From Palsa-295 sp963781105 (lineage in GTDB: Bacteria; Acidobacteriota; Terriglobia; Acidiferrales; UBA7541), in NCBI GenBank assembly GCA_963781105.1, contig CAWAED010000005.1, forward strand, positions 1 through 64,000: 64,000 bases of DNA, given 5' to 3'. The notes under the pieces are model-generated. The model worked only from the letters and a program-made list of their open reading frames with translations. It did no database searches and was not told the DNA's origin. Made by a program: the position numbers and the translations under genes. Shown in pieces: positions 15,821 through 25,005 of this stretch. Each line of letters begins with the position of its first letter. Position 1 is the stretch's first letter.

Positions 15821-16342
15821 TTACTTCTTTTCGATTTGAGCTTCAAAGCGGGCCGGATCGCGATACTTCACGGTCTGCAAATGTTCACAGTACAAGACCA
15901 GTTCGCCCGGCATTTTGAAAACTTCGTAGGAGACCTTGACCATGCCCATGGTCGGATACTTCGGCCGTTTTTCGAGATTGGTGCGGATCGTATAAATCGT
16001 GTCTCCGATAAAAACGGGTTTTATGAAACGAAGCTTATCGTAACCGTAGCTGAAGGTACGGATGTTATTGTGCGCCATCAGCCCGAGCCCCACGCTGAAC
16101 ACCATGGCGCCGGCGACGAGCCGCTTTCCGAATATGCCCTGCTCCTTGGCAAAAATTTCGTCGGCAACATACGGGTGCATATCCAGAACGAGCGCGTTGA
16201 ACGCCATGCTCTCGCCTTCCGAAATGGTTCTGCGGATCGAGCGGGCGCGCAGGCCAACTTCGAAATCCTCGTACAGCCAGTCTTCCTGATTCCAAATTCG
16301 AATTTCTTCGTGCTTAGCCGGGTCAGGGTTCGGATTGGTCAC
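15821..16342 (-). CDS. MaoC-like hot-dog protein lacking the catalytic His
   Basis: This 173-residue MaoC-fold protein has EDFEVGLRARSIRRTISEGE, the core helix segment VADEIFAKEQGIFGKRLVAG and FSYGYDKLRFIKPVFIGDTI. In R-specific enoyl-CoA hydratases the helix start reads D-x-x-x-P-x-H. Here the aligned segment is LDMHPYVADE, which keeps the Asp and Pro but has Val where the His is expected. The sister protein in the same operon (17582-18040) has the full motif. The two probably form a catalytic/non-catalytic heterodimer, as known for some mycobacterial HtdXYZ-type hydratases (inference). Confidence 0.82.
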   Translation of the reverse strand: MTNPNPDPAKHEEIRIWNQEDWLYEDFEVGLRARSIRRTISEGESMAFNALVLDMHPYVADEIFAKEQGIFGKRLVAGAMVFSVGLGLMAHNNIRTFSYGYDKLRFIKPVFIGDTIYTIRTNLEKRPKYPTMGMVKVSYEVFKMPGELVLYCEHLQTVKYRDPARFEAQIEKK

Positions 16343-16375
16343 GTAACATCCTCTGTATAGCTGAATGAGATTTGT

Positions 16376-17548
16376 TCAGGCGCGGTTGGGCGCCAAAGCC
16401 AGACGTTTCGCAAACCGTTCGTTGAGCCAGGAGATCAATTGTTCGTCGCCGGTCTCACCCTTCAAACAGCGGTTGATTTCGATTCCGGCAGCCTCAAAGA
16501 AACGAACGAAGCCATCAAAGCGCGGCCGCACGTAGGCTTTTTGCAGTGACTCCAGCGTTTCGGAAAAAAATCCATCCGCCGCCTGATTGATTTCCGGATC
16601 GAGCCAGGCCGAGAGGCTGGCAGGCTGGCCGCCTTCCCGCACGTACGTTCCGCGCTGGTGCTCCGGTCTCGCGAGCCACTTGGCGTACGCCGCAGCTTCG
16701 TTGCGATGAGAACTGAATTGGCTGACCGCCACGCCTGTTCCACCGAGTTGCGTCCCAGCGCATCCAACTTCGCCGGCGGCCGGAGGATTCGTAAATTTCA
16801 GCGGGACCGCATGTCCACGGCGGGAATAGTTGGAATAGCCGTAGGCCCACGGGCAATACACGGCGTCTGATTCCGCGACCATGTGGTCGTACACCTGAAT
16901 CGGGTTCCAATCGGTGGATTTGGGATGAGCGATGGCGATGAGCGCGTGCAGGCGCTCGAGAACTTCGCGCGCGACCGGCGCTTCGACGAATGGATCAGCA
17001 TTGTCAGCGATGGGGTGACCCGTATTCGCGGTGATCGTGAAGAAAAGACTGATGGCGTCAATCGGACACGCCGGAACAATTATGAATTTTTGCTTTGCGC
17101 GGAGCTCGCGTCCCAACAGCAGGAGGTGCTCAAAGGTTTGGGGAGGTTTCGACGATAGCTGTTCCAGGAGATCAGGGCGGTACGACGCTACCTGGGTTGC
17201 GGCATCAATGGGCAACGCCCAGAAGCCGCCGGCATAACCGTAGGATGCCCAGGAGGGTCCCACGGAATCGCGCGCCAACGCCGCGCTTTCCGACGCGCTC
17301 AGAAAGGGATGCAGGTCAACGAGCACACCGTGTGCGGCTGCAAACCCTACGAATGGGTGATCCATCACGATCAGATCGTAGAGATTAAGATATTGCTCGA
17401 TGGGGGCTTCGCCAAACTCGCGAAGGGTCCGGCGATCCCAGTGGATCACGACTTCCGGGTGAGATTTCTCGTATTCGTGAGCGCCTGCGATCAGCGGAGC
17501 GTAGCCGCGGGGATGGTCCCAGGTCAGTCCTCGCAATGTGATTGCCAC
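16376..17548 (-). CDS. solute-binding protein (family 1 fold) without signal peptide
   Basis: The 390-residue product has the two-lobe fold of sugar ABC binding proteins (LTWDHPRGYAPLIAGAHEYE, LYDLIVMDHPFVGF, LPIDAATQVASYRPDLLEQL, CPWAYGYSNYSRRGHAVPLK, EAAAYAKWLARPEHQRGTY). It begins directly with the first strand (MAITLRGLTW). The GTG start has GAGGG upstream. The next in-frame codon back is the TAA of the MaoC gene 33 bases away, so no leader can be added. It is thus predicted cytoplasmic. No ABC permease or ATPase gene lies in the window. It sits between two MaoC genes in a CoA-metabolism operon, so ligand sensing or acyl-CoA/acid binding are possible roles (inference). Confidence 0.88.
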   Translation of the reverse strand: MAITLRGLTWDHPRGYAPLIAGAHEYEKSHPEVVIHWDRRTLREFGEAPIEQYLNLYDLIVMDHPFVGFAAAHGVLVDLHPFLSASESAALARDSVGPSWASYGYAGGFWALPIDAATQVASYRPDLLEQLSSKPPQTFEHLLLLGRELRAKQKFIIVPACPIDAISLFFTITANTGHPIADNADPFVEAPVAREVLERLHALIAIAHPKSTDWNPIQVYDHMVAESDAVYCPWAYGYSNYSRRGHAVPLKFTNPPAAGEVGCAGTQLGGTGVAVSQFSSHRNEAAAYAKWLARPEHQRGTYVREGGQPASLSAWLDPEINQAADGFFSETLESLQKAYVRPRFDGFVRFFEAAGIEINRCLKGETGDEQLISWLNERFAKRLALAPNRA

Positions 17549-17581
17549 AGTTCCCTCAGGAGCGCAGCTCTGCCGGACGTT

Positions 17582-18040
17582 TTACGCCTTGCTCGAGGCC
17601 GCCTTCGTTTGCACGATCAGAATGTGTTCGCAATAAAGGACGACCTCGCCGCGTTGATTGATTACCTCGCAGGCTTCGATCACTCGGCCGGAATCAGGAC
17701 GCTTGGCGTCTTCCCGCTTGTCTTTGATCGTGACGCGCGTGTGAATCGTGTCGCCGATGAAAACCGGCTTGGGAAAACGCAATTTGTCATATCCATAGGT
17801 GAAAGCGGCGGGATTGATCTGGCTGGCCGTCAGTCCGACTCCGATGGCAAAGGTCATCGTGCCGTGCGCGATTCGTTGACCGAATGAAGTCTGGCGCGCA
17901 AATTCGGCGTCCACATGATGTGGGAAGAAGTCTCCGGAATGGCCGGCGTGCAGTACAACGTCGGTTTCCGTGATCGTTCGACCGGAAGTATTCCGCTGCG
18001 CGCCGACGATGTAATCCTCGAAGTATTCCGTTTTCACCAT
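17582..18040 (-). CDS. MaoC-family (R)-enoyl-CoA hydratase, complete motif
   Basis: The 152-residue hot-dog protein has YFEDYIVGAQRNTSGRTITE, then the hydratase-2 motif HSGDFFPHHVDAEFA with the catalytic Asp and His. FGQRIAHGTMTFAIGVGLT and YDKLRFPKPVFIGDTIHTRV follow. It would hydrate or dehydrate a 2-enoyl-CoA/3-hydroxyacyl-CoA; the CaiB CoA-transferase divergent to the operon may supply the CoA ester. It starts 20 bases after the IclR stop and ends 33 bases before the solute-binding protein. Paralogue of the 15821-16342 protein. Confidence 0.87.
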   Translation of the reverse strand: MVKTEYFEDYIVGAQRNTSGRTITETDVVLHAGHSGDFFPHHVDAEFARQTSFGQRIAHGTMTFAIGVGLTASQINPAAFTYGYDKLRFPKPVFIGDTIHTRVTIKDKREDAKRPDSGRVIEACEVINQRGEVVLYCEHILIVQTKAASSKA

Positions 18041-18060
18041 CGTTCAGTCTCCCGCGCTCA

Positions 18061-18870
18061 TCAGCGAGCTCTTCGCCCACCGATTGCCATGGATAGCGCC
18101 CCGCTCGCAACCTGAAGCGCCGCTCTGACCTGAACAGGGCCCACGCGATCTCCGATGCGAGGCAAAAACGGCACGGAGAGCGCCGCAATCGCTTCGTGGT
18201 GCTGATTCACAACCGGAAAACTAACATTCACCACGCCTGAAACCTGGTAGCTCGGCATCTCTTCGTAGCCGCGTTCGCGAATGCGCGCCAGGTGCTCCTC
18301 AAGATCACCAGGAATCGGACGTTCAGTTTGTCGTCTCCACGCGGCGAGTGACCGAGCCCGGATTTCAGCTCGCTGAAATGCGAGGATGAGGTGCCCCGAC
18401 GCAGTGTTCAAGAGGTCGATCCTGGCGCCAAGCTTCAATGCGAAACCGGCATTATTGGAGGCATCCACTTGCGCAACGACCACTACTTCTCCGTTGCTGG
18501 GCATGGCCAGGTGGCAGGATTGGCGCGTTTTGTGTGCGACTTCCTCCATCAGCGGGCGCGCCTCCGCCACAATTCGTTGCAGCGGATGATGCCGGTGCGC
18601 GAGTTCAAAAAGTTTCAGCGTGAGCTGGAAACGTTCGTCGGGTAAGACCTGGGAGATATAACCACGCTCGGCGAGGCACACGAGCATGCGGAAAATTTCG
18701 CCGACCGTCCGACCCAGACCGCGCGCTACCTGGCTGGTGGTCAACCCGTCCGGTTCCGAGGCAAAGAGTTCCAGGATATCCAGGCCCTTGTCGAGGGCTG
18801 GAGCCGCGTAACGGGCGGTGGCCGGGCGCGCGGGGATCTTTGGTCTGCGTGCGAGTCGTGTGGCTCTCAT
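18061..18870 (-). CDS. IclR-family transcriptional regulator (operon head)
   Basis: The 269-residue regulator has an Arg-rich N-terminal tail, a winged HTH at about 28-85 (LDILELFASEPDGLTTSQVA, LGRTVGEIFRMLVCLAERGY) and an IclR effector domain (AHKTRQSCHLAMPSNGEVVV, SFPVVNQHHEAIAALSVPFL). It heads the MaoC/solute-binding/MaoC/SDR operon and diverges from the CaiB gene. A palindrome with a promoter sits in the shared 102-base gap. It most likely controls both sides; ligand unknown. Confidence 0.9.
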   Translation of the reverse strand: MRATRLARRPKIPARPATARYAAPALDKGLDILELFASEPDGLTTSQVARGLGRTVGEIFRMLVCLAERGYISQVLPDERFQLTLKLFELAHRHHPLQRIVAEARPLMEEVAHKTRQSCHLAMPSNGEVVVVAQVDASNNAGFALKLGARIDLLNTASGHLILAFQRAEIRARSLAAWRRQTERPIPGDLEEHLARIRERGYEEMPSYQVSGVVNVSFPVVNQHHEAIAALSVPFLPRIGDRVGPVQVRAALQVASGALSMAIGGRRAR

Positions 18871-18924
18871 GACACCCGAGAGGTAGTCTACAATATAATT
18901 TCTCTAATGAAAGTTATATTTCAT
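18869..18924 (+). promoter_or_regulatory. promoter with operator-like palindrome for the CaiB gene
   Basis: TATAAT at 18894-18899 is a perfect -10 box. ATGACA at 18869-18874 is a weak -35 (19-base spacer). Just downstream, 18907-18924 is an inverted repeat ATGAAA-N6-TTTCAT, placed where transcription would start. TGAAA/TTTCA half-sites resemble KdgR-type IclR operators. The ATG inside the palindrome is an in-frame but unlikely translation start. Confidence 0.5.
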
Positions 18925-18972
18925 ATATGCAATAATCTCCATACCGCAAACCTGAATGATGAGGTCTCTGAG

Positions 18973-20151
18973 ATGACGACGATGCGATCTGCGACCGAGC
19001 CTTTGAACGATCAACCCTTGCACGGCCTGCTGGTCCTTGATTTCAGCCAATTTCTCTCCGGGCCCCTCGCCACGCTGCGACTCGCGGATCTGGGCGCTCG
19101 AGTCATAAAGGTCGAACGGCCAGGATCAGGCGATCTCGGGCGCACGCTCTATTTGAGCGACACGGATATCAACGGCGAGAACACGTTGTTCCACGCAATC
19201 AATCGCAACAAGGAGAGTCTGGCGGCGGACCTGAAGAATTCTCGTGACCTGGAAAAACTGCGCCGGTTGATCGCCCGCGCCGACGTCATGGTTCAGAATT
19301 TCCGGCCTGGCGTAATCGAACGGCTGAAGCTGGACTATGAAAGTGTAGCCCAATCGAATCCGCGCATCGTTTACGGATCCATTAGCGGCTACGGCGATGC
19401 CGGGGCATGGCGCGACCGGCCTGGCCAGGACCTTCTGGCCCAGGCACGTTCCGGGATTATGTGGTTGAGCGGCAACGAAGGCGATCCACCGACACCCTTC
19501 TCACTGGCGATCGCAGACATGCTCACCGGGCACAATCTCTGCCAGGGAATTCTGGCGTGCCTGGTGCGGCGCGGAGTCACGGGGCGCGGAGGGCTGGTCG
19601 AGACCAGCCTTCTGGAATCGTTGATGGACTTCCAGTTCGAAGTTCTCACTACGTATTTGAACGACGGCCGGCGGGCTCCGCGGCGCGGCGCATTTCGGAA
19701 TGCGCACACCTATCTCTCTGCACCTTACGGGGTCTATGACACGAAAAACGGACATCTGGCCCTAGCGATGTCGCATCTTCCATCACTCGGCTCCTTGCTG
19801 GGAATCCCGGAACTCACGCAAATCAGGGATTCGGCGGAAGGCTTCAAGCGGCGAGACGAAGTGAAGCGTTTGATCGCGGACCGGCTGCGGGAACAGACGA
19901 CCGAGCACTGGCTTGGCATTCTGGACGCTGCGGACATCTGGTGTTCGGAAGTGCTCGACTGGCCGAAGCTTCTCGGGAGCGAAGCCTTCCAGCAGCTCAA
20001 TATGCTGCAAGCGCTAGCGAACGGTAAGGGACTCGAAATTCTTACGACCCGATGCCCGTTTCGTTTGGACCATCAGGTATTGAAAAACCAGAAGTTTGCT
20101 CCCAAAGTCGGTGAGCACACCGAGGCGATTACGCAGGAGTTTGCGCTGTAG
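18973..20151 (+). CDS. CaiB/BaiF (class III) CoA-transferase
   Basis: This 392-residue class III CoA-transferase moves CoA between carboxylic acids. Landmarks are GLLVLDFSQFLSGPLATLRL, LGARVIKVERPGSGDLGRTL, DVMVQNFRPGVIERLKLDYE and the catalytic Asp in GQDLLAQARSG. GRGGLVETSLLESLMDFQFE and the C-terminal DHQVLKNQKFAPKVGEHTE follow. ATG 18973 is chosen: GAGG lies eight bases upstream and family members start near this point. An ATG at 18907 lies inside the operator. It diverges from the IclR-MaoC operon and likely activates the acid handled there. Confidence 0.9.
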   Translation: MTTMRSATEPLNDQPLHGLLVLDFSQFLSGPLATLRLADLGARVIKVERPGSGDLGRTLYLSDTDINGENTLFHAINRNKESLAADLKNSRDLEKLRRLIARADVMVQNFRPGVIERLKLDYESVAQSNPRIVYGSISGYGDAGAWRDRPGQDLLAQARSGIMWLSGNEGDPPTPFSLAIADMLTGHNLCQGILACLVRRGVTGRGGLVETSLLESLMDFQFEVLTTYLNDGRRAPRRGAFRNAHTYLSAPYGVYDTKNGHLALAMSHLPSLGSLLGIPELTQIRDSAEGFKRRDEVKRLIADRLREQTTEHWLGILDAADIWCSEVLDWPKLLGSEAFQQLNMLQALANGKGLEILTTRCPFRLDHQVLKNQKFAPKVGEHTEAITQEFAL

Positions 20152-20159
20152 GCCAGCGC

Positions 20160-20837
20160 TTAAAATCTTCCGAATTGCCGGAAGGCTTCGACCGGATGCG
20201 TACCCTTGAGGATGGATTTGCGAACGAGATTTTCGGTTTGCACAACCGCTTCGGCCTTGGTAATGACGTCTGCGGCGATGGACTGCGGTATGCACAGAAC
20301 GCCGTCGCGGTCACCCAGAATGTAATCGCCGGGCTCGATGTGGACGCGACCGATCTCAATCGGGATATTGTGAGCGACGAGTCTCCAGCGGCCGACGATG
20401 TCAAGGGGAGTCTTGTAACGCGCGAACACGGGGAAGCCCAGCTTCAAGATGTAATCCGTGTCGCGCGCTCCGCCGTCGATGACCGCGCCGCGGGCGCCAC
20501 GATGTTGCGCCGTCTCAGAAGATAATTCCCCCAGGTGAGCCGCGATATTGTCATTGGGCTGGTTAACAAGCACGTCGCCGGGTTTCACGCCCCCCAACAT
20601 TTTGAGGAACGGAATGAAAATCACGTCGGGATCGTCGCTCTCGGTGGGCTCGCCGAGAATCGTCAACGCCCTGCCCGCCACAACGTGGTCCGGATGCAGC
20701 GATTGGATTTCCTTGGGGAGCACCTGATGATGGAAGCCCATTTCGTCCAAGATGTCGCTGATGGCCCCTGCGTACGGGATCTTGGAAAGTCTCTCGACAA
20801 GCTCGGTGGTTTTCTGTTCGCTCATAAGAGTTCGCAA
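20160..20837 (-). CDS. RraA-like aldolase family protein (HMG/CHA aldolase type)
   Basis: The 225-residue protein has the RraA fold: ISDILDEMGFHHQVLPKEI, VVAGRALTILGE, MLGGVKPGDVLVNQPNDNIA, GELSSETAQHRGARGAVIDG followed by GARD, and GDYILGDRDGVLCIPQSIA. The G-x-x-R-D motif and downstream Asp are the metal and substrate residues of 4-hydroxy-4-methyl-2-oxoglutarate aldolases. The longer C-terminal helix also fits that type rather than the RNase E inhibitor. It lies 26 bases after the lactonase gene on the same strand, which suggests retro-aldol cleavage of a sugar-derived keto acid. Confidence 0.85.
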   Translation of the reverse strand: MRTLMSEQKTTELVERLSKIPYAGAISDILDEMGFHHQVLPKEIQSLHPDHVVAGRALTILGEPTESDDPDVIFIPFLKMLGGVKPGDVLVNQPNDNIAAHLGELSSETAQHRGARGAVIDGGARDTDYILKLGFPVFARYKTPLDIVGRWRLVAHNIPIEIGRVHIEPGDYILGDRDGVLCIPQSIAADVITKAEAVVQTENLVRKSILKGTHPVEAFRQFGRF

Positions 20838-20863
20838 TCCTTCGTCGTTCTCCGCTGCCGTTA

Positions 20864-21706
20864 TCAGGTCAGCCGGTAGATTCGCACCGCGTTATCGTGA
20901 AATAACTTTCTTTGGTTCGCTTCTCCAGCGGCCGCCGTGAGGGACAACAGCGTTTCCACCCACCGCTGGTAACTAGCAGTGAGGTTGCAGACAGGCCAGT
21001 CACTTCCAAACATCACGCGATCCCAGCCGAACGATTGAATCACGTGCGCCACGAAGGGCCGGAGATCTTGGGCTTTCCAGGTCGCTGGATCCGCGTAAGC
21101 AACCAGTCCGGAAACTTTGCAGGAAACGTTGGGGAGCTTTGCAAGTTCGCGGATGTGTTCGCGCCACGGTTCGAGGACCCGGTCCTTCACTTCCGGAACA
21201 CCGCAGTGATCAAGGACGAAGGAAACACGAGGGCATTTCGACGCGAGGTTGATCGCGATGGGAAGCTGGCGGGCGAGAACGCACAGATCGAAAGAGAGGT
21301 CGTATGATTCGAGGCGCGCCACGTTTTCGATAAACATTTTTCTCTGGCCGAGTTCGTCGGGGTGCGTATGGAGAATTCGCCGGATGCCTTTTAGCTTCCG
21401 ATGGCCGCTCACTTTGTCGAGATAGGCCTTGAATCCATCCTTTTCGGGCCGACCGGAGGCCACGACGCCCGCGATCCGATTGCCGGGGGCACTCGCCAGG
21501 CGCAGGACGTGCAGGGCTTCGTCTAGCACCTGCACCTCATCTACATCGCATTCGACGAAGACAGTTTTCACGATGTCCAGGCCGCGAGTGGCATCCGAAT
21601 AGTCGTTGAGCCGAAACGAGTGGTCGAGAGTGGGCAACGGCTGGAGCCAGGCATAGTGAAACAGGTCCTTGTCCCAAAGATGCTGGTGCGTGTCCACGAT
21701 TTTCAT
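20864..21706 (-). CDS. amidohydrolase-family lactonase (L-fucono/L-rhamnono-lactonase type)
   Basis: This 280-residue TIM-barrel hydrolase has MKIVDTHQHLWDKDLFHYAW (HxH metal motif at 7-9), VFVECDVD, and the C-terminal MFGSDWPVCNLTASYQRWVE with the conserved Asp. The FGSDWPV ending and the HQHLW start are typical of COG3618 sugar lactonases. These open aldonolactones made by dehydrogenases. It begins a two-gene unit with the RraA-like aldolase and diverges from the split UxaA genes. Confidence 0.87.
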   Translation of the reverse strand: MKIVDTHQHLWDKDLFHYAWLQPLPTLDHSFRLNDYSDATRGLDIVKTVFVECDVDEVQVLDEALHVLRLASAPGNRIAGVVASGRPEKDGFKAYLDKVSGHRKLKGIRRILHTHPDELGQRKMFIENVARLESYDLSFDLCVLARQLPIAINLASKCPRVSFVLDHCGVPEVKDRVLEPWREHIRELAKLPNVSCKVSGLVAYADPATWKAQDLRPFVAHVIQSFGWDRVMFGSDWPVCNLTASYQRWVETLLSLTAAAGEANQRKLFHDNAVRIYRLT

Positions 21707-21867
21707 GGATTCTTCGAAGCGTCCGGTAGGCCGCGGCTGAATCTACCGAAATGCTGGTGAGCCGTCAACAATGTCCGCCGCCTGAAGCGAAGGTTTTTGG
21801 CATTTCAACACGCAAAATGTAGTGATTTTGGCGCTGCGTGGGACGCGCCAGTGTATAATTTCGGTTA

Positions 21868-22186
21868 ATGAAACACTGCTTCCAAGTGGACAAGAGCGAC
21901 AATGTTTCTACGCTGCTCGACGATGCTGAAAACGAAACCCTCGAAATACTGGGTGCCGGGCGGAGCGCTTCTCTACATGTGCGTGGACTCGTGAAGATGG
22001 GTCATAAGGTGGCCCTGTGCGACATGGAGGCAGGCACCGCAATCGTCAAATACGGAGTGCCCATCGGTGTGGCAACGCGTGACATTGTGAAAGGTGAGTG
22101 GGTCCATCTGCAGAATTGCCAGAGCCAAGTGGATTTGCGTTCGGCTGCAATGGATCCCCACTCGGGAGCAGCTACGGACACCCGCT

Positions 22187-22194
<8 letters not shown>
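21868..22194 (+). CDS. UxaA-family hydrolase, small (SAF) subunit
   Basis: The 108-residue protein is a stand-alone SAF domain: SASLHVRGLVKMGHKVALCD, EAGTAIVKYGVPIGVATRDI, VKGEWVHLQNC. In altronate/galactarate dehydratases this domain precedes the catalytic part. Here it is a separate gene whose stop overlaps the large-subunit ATG (ATGAGTGA at 22187-22194). A TATAAT-like box lies at 21854 with the ATG soon after. It acts with the next protein as a sugar-acid dehydratase. Confidence 0.85.
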
Positions 22195-23392
<1,198 letters not shown>

Positions 23393-23446
23393 GCCGTGAG
23401 CACATCGCGCGCCTAACACCTTACGCTCTGAGGCTTCGGGGAAAAT

Positions 23447-23770
23447 TTAATCCGTGTGAAATACTTCCTCCATCTCAGCCCACCACTCACCTTCTTTGCG
23501 CGTCTCGAGCGGCTGCTGCATCGGCATCATGACGGCCCACCATTCCTGGGTTCGCGGATCGGCAGCCATCTCAGCGATGTCCGCCTTATAGTCGGTGCCG
23601 TGGTATTCAAAATAGCCGAACAGAAAATCATCCTTTAGATAAATCGAATAGTTTCGAATGTTGCATTTCTGAATCATTTTCAGGACGTCGGGCCACACGG
23701 TCGCGTGATATCGCTTGTATTCTGCGATAGCTTCCGGTCTTACCTTGATGACTGAGCCGTACCGTTTCAT
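23447..23770 (-). CDS. L-rhamnose/L-fucose mutarotase
   Basis: The 107-residue protein has the RhaM fold and signature: KRYGSVIKVRPEAIAEYKRY, HATVWPDVLKMIQKCNIRNY, FLFGYFEYHG, and the C-terminal QEWWAVMMPMQQPLE. His in YHATVWPDV and the paired Trp are conserved in L-rhamnose mutarotases, which interconvert pyranose anomers. Length matches the family. It is the last gene behind the Gfo/Idh/MocA dehydrogenase (47-base gap). Confidence 0.9.
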   Translation of the reverse strand: MKRYGSVIKVRPEAIAEYKRYHATVWPDVLKMIQKCNIRNYSIYLKDDFLFGYFEYHGTDYKADIAEMAADPRTQEWWAVMMPMQQPLETRKEGEWWAEMEEVFHTD

Positions 23771-23817
23771 GAAAATTGATCCTTTCCATCCGCGAATTGG
23801 AGCCCGCCTAGAATTTA

Positions 23818-24909
23818 TTACGCGGTGATTTCTTCGGGACGCACAGCCCTGTGTTCCGCCATGGCCTTGTATTCGGCGAAGACGACCTGGAGTGTACGGA
23901 GGTTGTCTCGGCCGCTCGTTTCGGGCTCGGAATCATCCTCTACTGCGCGCATCAGCGAGGCCATCGGGCCGACGAATGCGTCCGGTATCCACATGCTGTC
24001 CAGTCGCGCCGAAAACCAATAACCCGGGTTGCGTTTGGACATGAATTCCAAGGTGTCCGGACGTCCTGCCGGATAGTTGTACATCAATCCGATCGTCCCC
24101 TTAATTACACCTTCGGTTCCTTCAATTCTGAAAATCGCATAAGGGTCGTCCGTCCATGTCGAATGACAGACGTCAATCAGCACCTGAAGTCCCGCGTCGT
24201 ACTCCCAGACCGTCAGAGTCTTTGTTTCAGCGGGGGTCGTTTCCCCGGGAGCCCGGCTGCCGCTCGTAAAGACGAGATTTGGCTGGCCCAAAAGATAACG
24301 CAGCGAATCAATGTAGTGAATGCTGTGAAACATAACCTCGAGGCGCTTACCGGCATAGATCCAAGGCCACAAGCTCCAGTCGGTCTTGCAGTGAACCTGA
24401 ATCGTTCCATAGAACGGAGTGCCGAGCCAGCCTTCATCCATCAGCAATCGCGCGCAGCGAATTCCGGCATCCCAGCGCATCTGCTGGTTTACCGCAATTT
24501 TGACGTTTGCTTTCTGTGCCAACTCCACGCAGCGAACCGCTTTCGCATATTCGTCGGCAAACGGTTTCTGGCAGAGCAAGTGCCTTTTCGCAGCTGTCAC
24601 TTGCTCGACGATACCGACCTGGACGTCCGGGTACACCGCGACATCCACGACCTCAACTTGCGGGTCCGCCAGCAATTCCGCCGCGTTCGCATACACTTTT
24701 GGAATTCCGTGCTGGCGCGCCGTTTTCTCCGCTTGGGCGTGATTCTTGTCAGTTACGCCGACGACTTTGAATCCAGCCTTTTTGTACGCCGGTAAATGCG
24801 CGTAATTGACGATCCCGCCCGTCCCGATGATTCCGATTCCGTGTTCGAGTCTGCGCGGCAGTTTTGGTTTGTAATCGAGATGCGGAAAGACTTCGGTCAT
24901 TGCCATCAC
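23818..24909 (-). CDS. Gfo/Idh/MocA-family oxidoreductase
   Basis: The 363-residue enzyme has a Rossmann domain (GIIGTGGIVNYAHLPAYKKA, DPQVEVVDVAVYPDVQVGIV) and the HLLCQKPFADEYAKAV segment, where the usual EKP reads QKP with the catalytic Lys kept. The C-terminal domain contains VMFHSIHYIDSLRYLLGQPN with the conserved His. Such enzymes oxidise sugars or cyclitols with NAD(P). Position before the mutarotase and after the TPR/TonB receptor genes suggests it could be the first sugar dehydrogenase of the pathway (inference). Confidence 0.88.
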   Translation of the reverse strand: MMAMTEVFPHLDYKPKLPRRLEHGIGIIGTGGIVNYAHLPAYKKAGFKVVGVTDKNHAQAEKTARQHGIPKVYANAAELLADPQVEVVDVAVYPDVQVGIVEQVTAAKRHLLCQKPFADEYAKAVRCVELAQKANVKIAVNQQMRWDAGIRCARLLMDEGWLGTPFYGTIQVHCKTDWSLWPWIYAGKRLEVMFHSIHYIDSLRYLLGQPNLVFTSGSRAPGETTPAETKTLTVWEYDAGLQVLIDVCHSTWTDDPYAIFRIEGTEGVIKGTIGLMYNYPAGRPDTLEFMSKRNPGYWFSARLDSMWIPDAFVGPMASLMRAVEDDSEPETSGRDNLRTLQVVFAEYKAMAEHRAVRPEEITA

Positions 24910-25005
24910 CTTTTTTCGCTAGAGTGCCATTTGCCGCGCTCAATCAGGCCAATCGGGAAAAACGCGGCTCGGGCGCACGTCCGGACAGCTCACCGCGAAA
25001 ACGCA

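Noticed and set aside
22094..22186. Earlier start of the large UxaA subunit
   Set aside because: It overlaps the small-subunit gene by 100 bases in another frame; the ATGAGTGA overlap start matches the family N-terminus.
23851..24795. 314-codon plus-strand ORF opposite the Gfo/Idh/MocA gene
   Set aside because: It is the antisense shadow of the dehydrogenase; its composition is Arg/His/Val-rich without domain signature.
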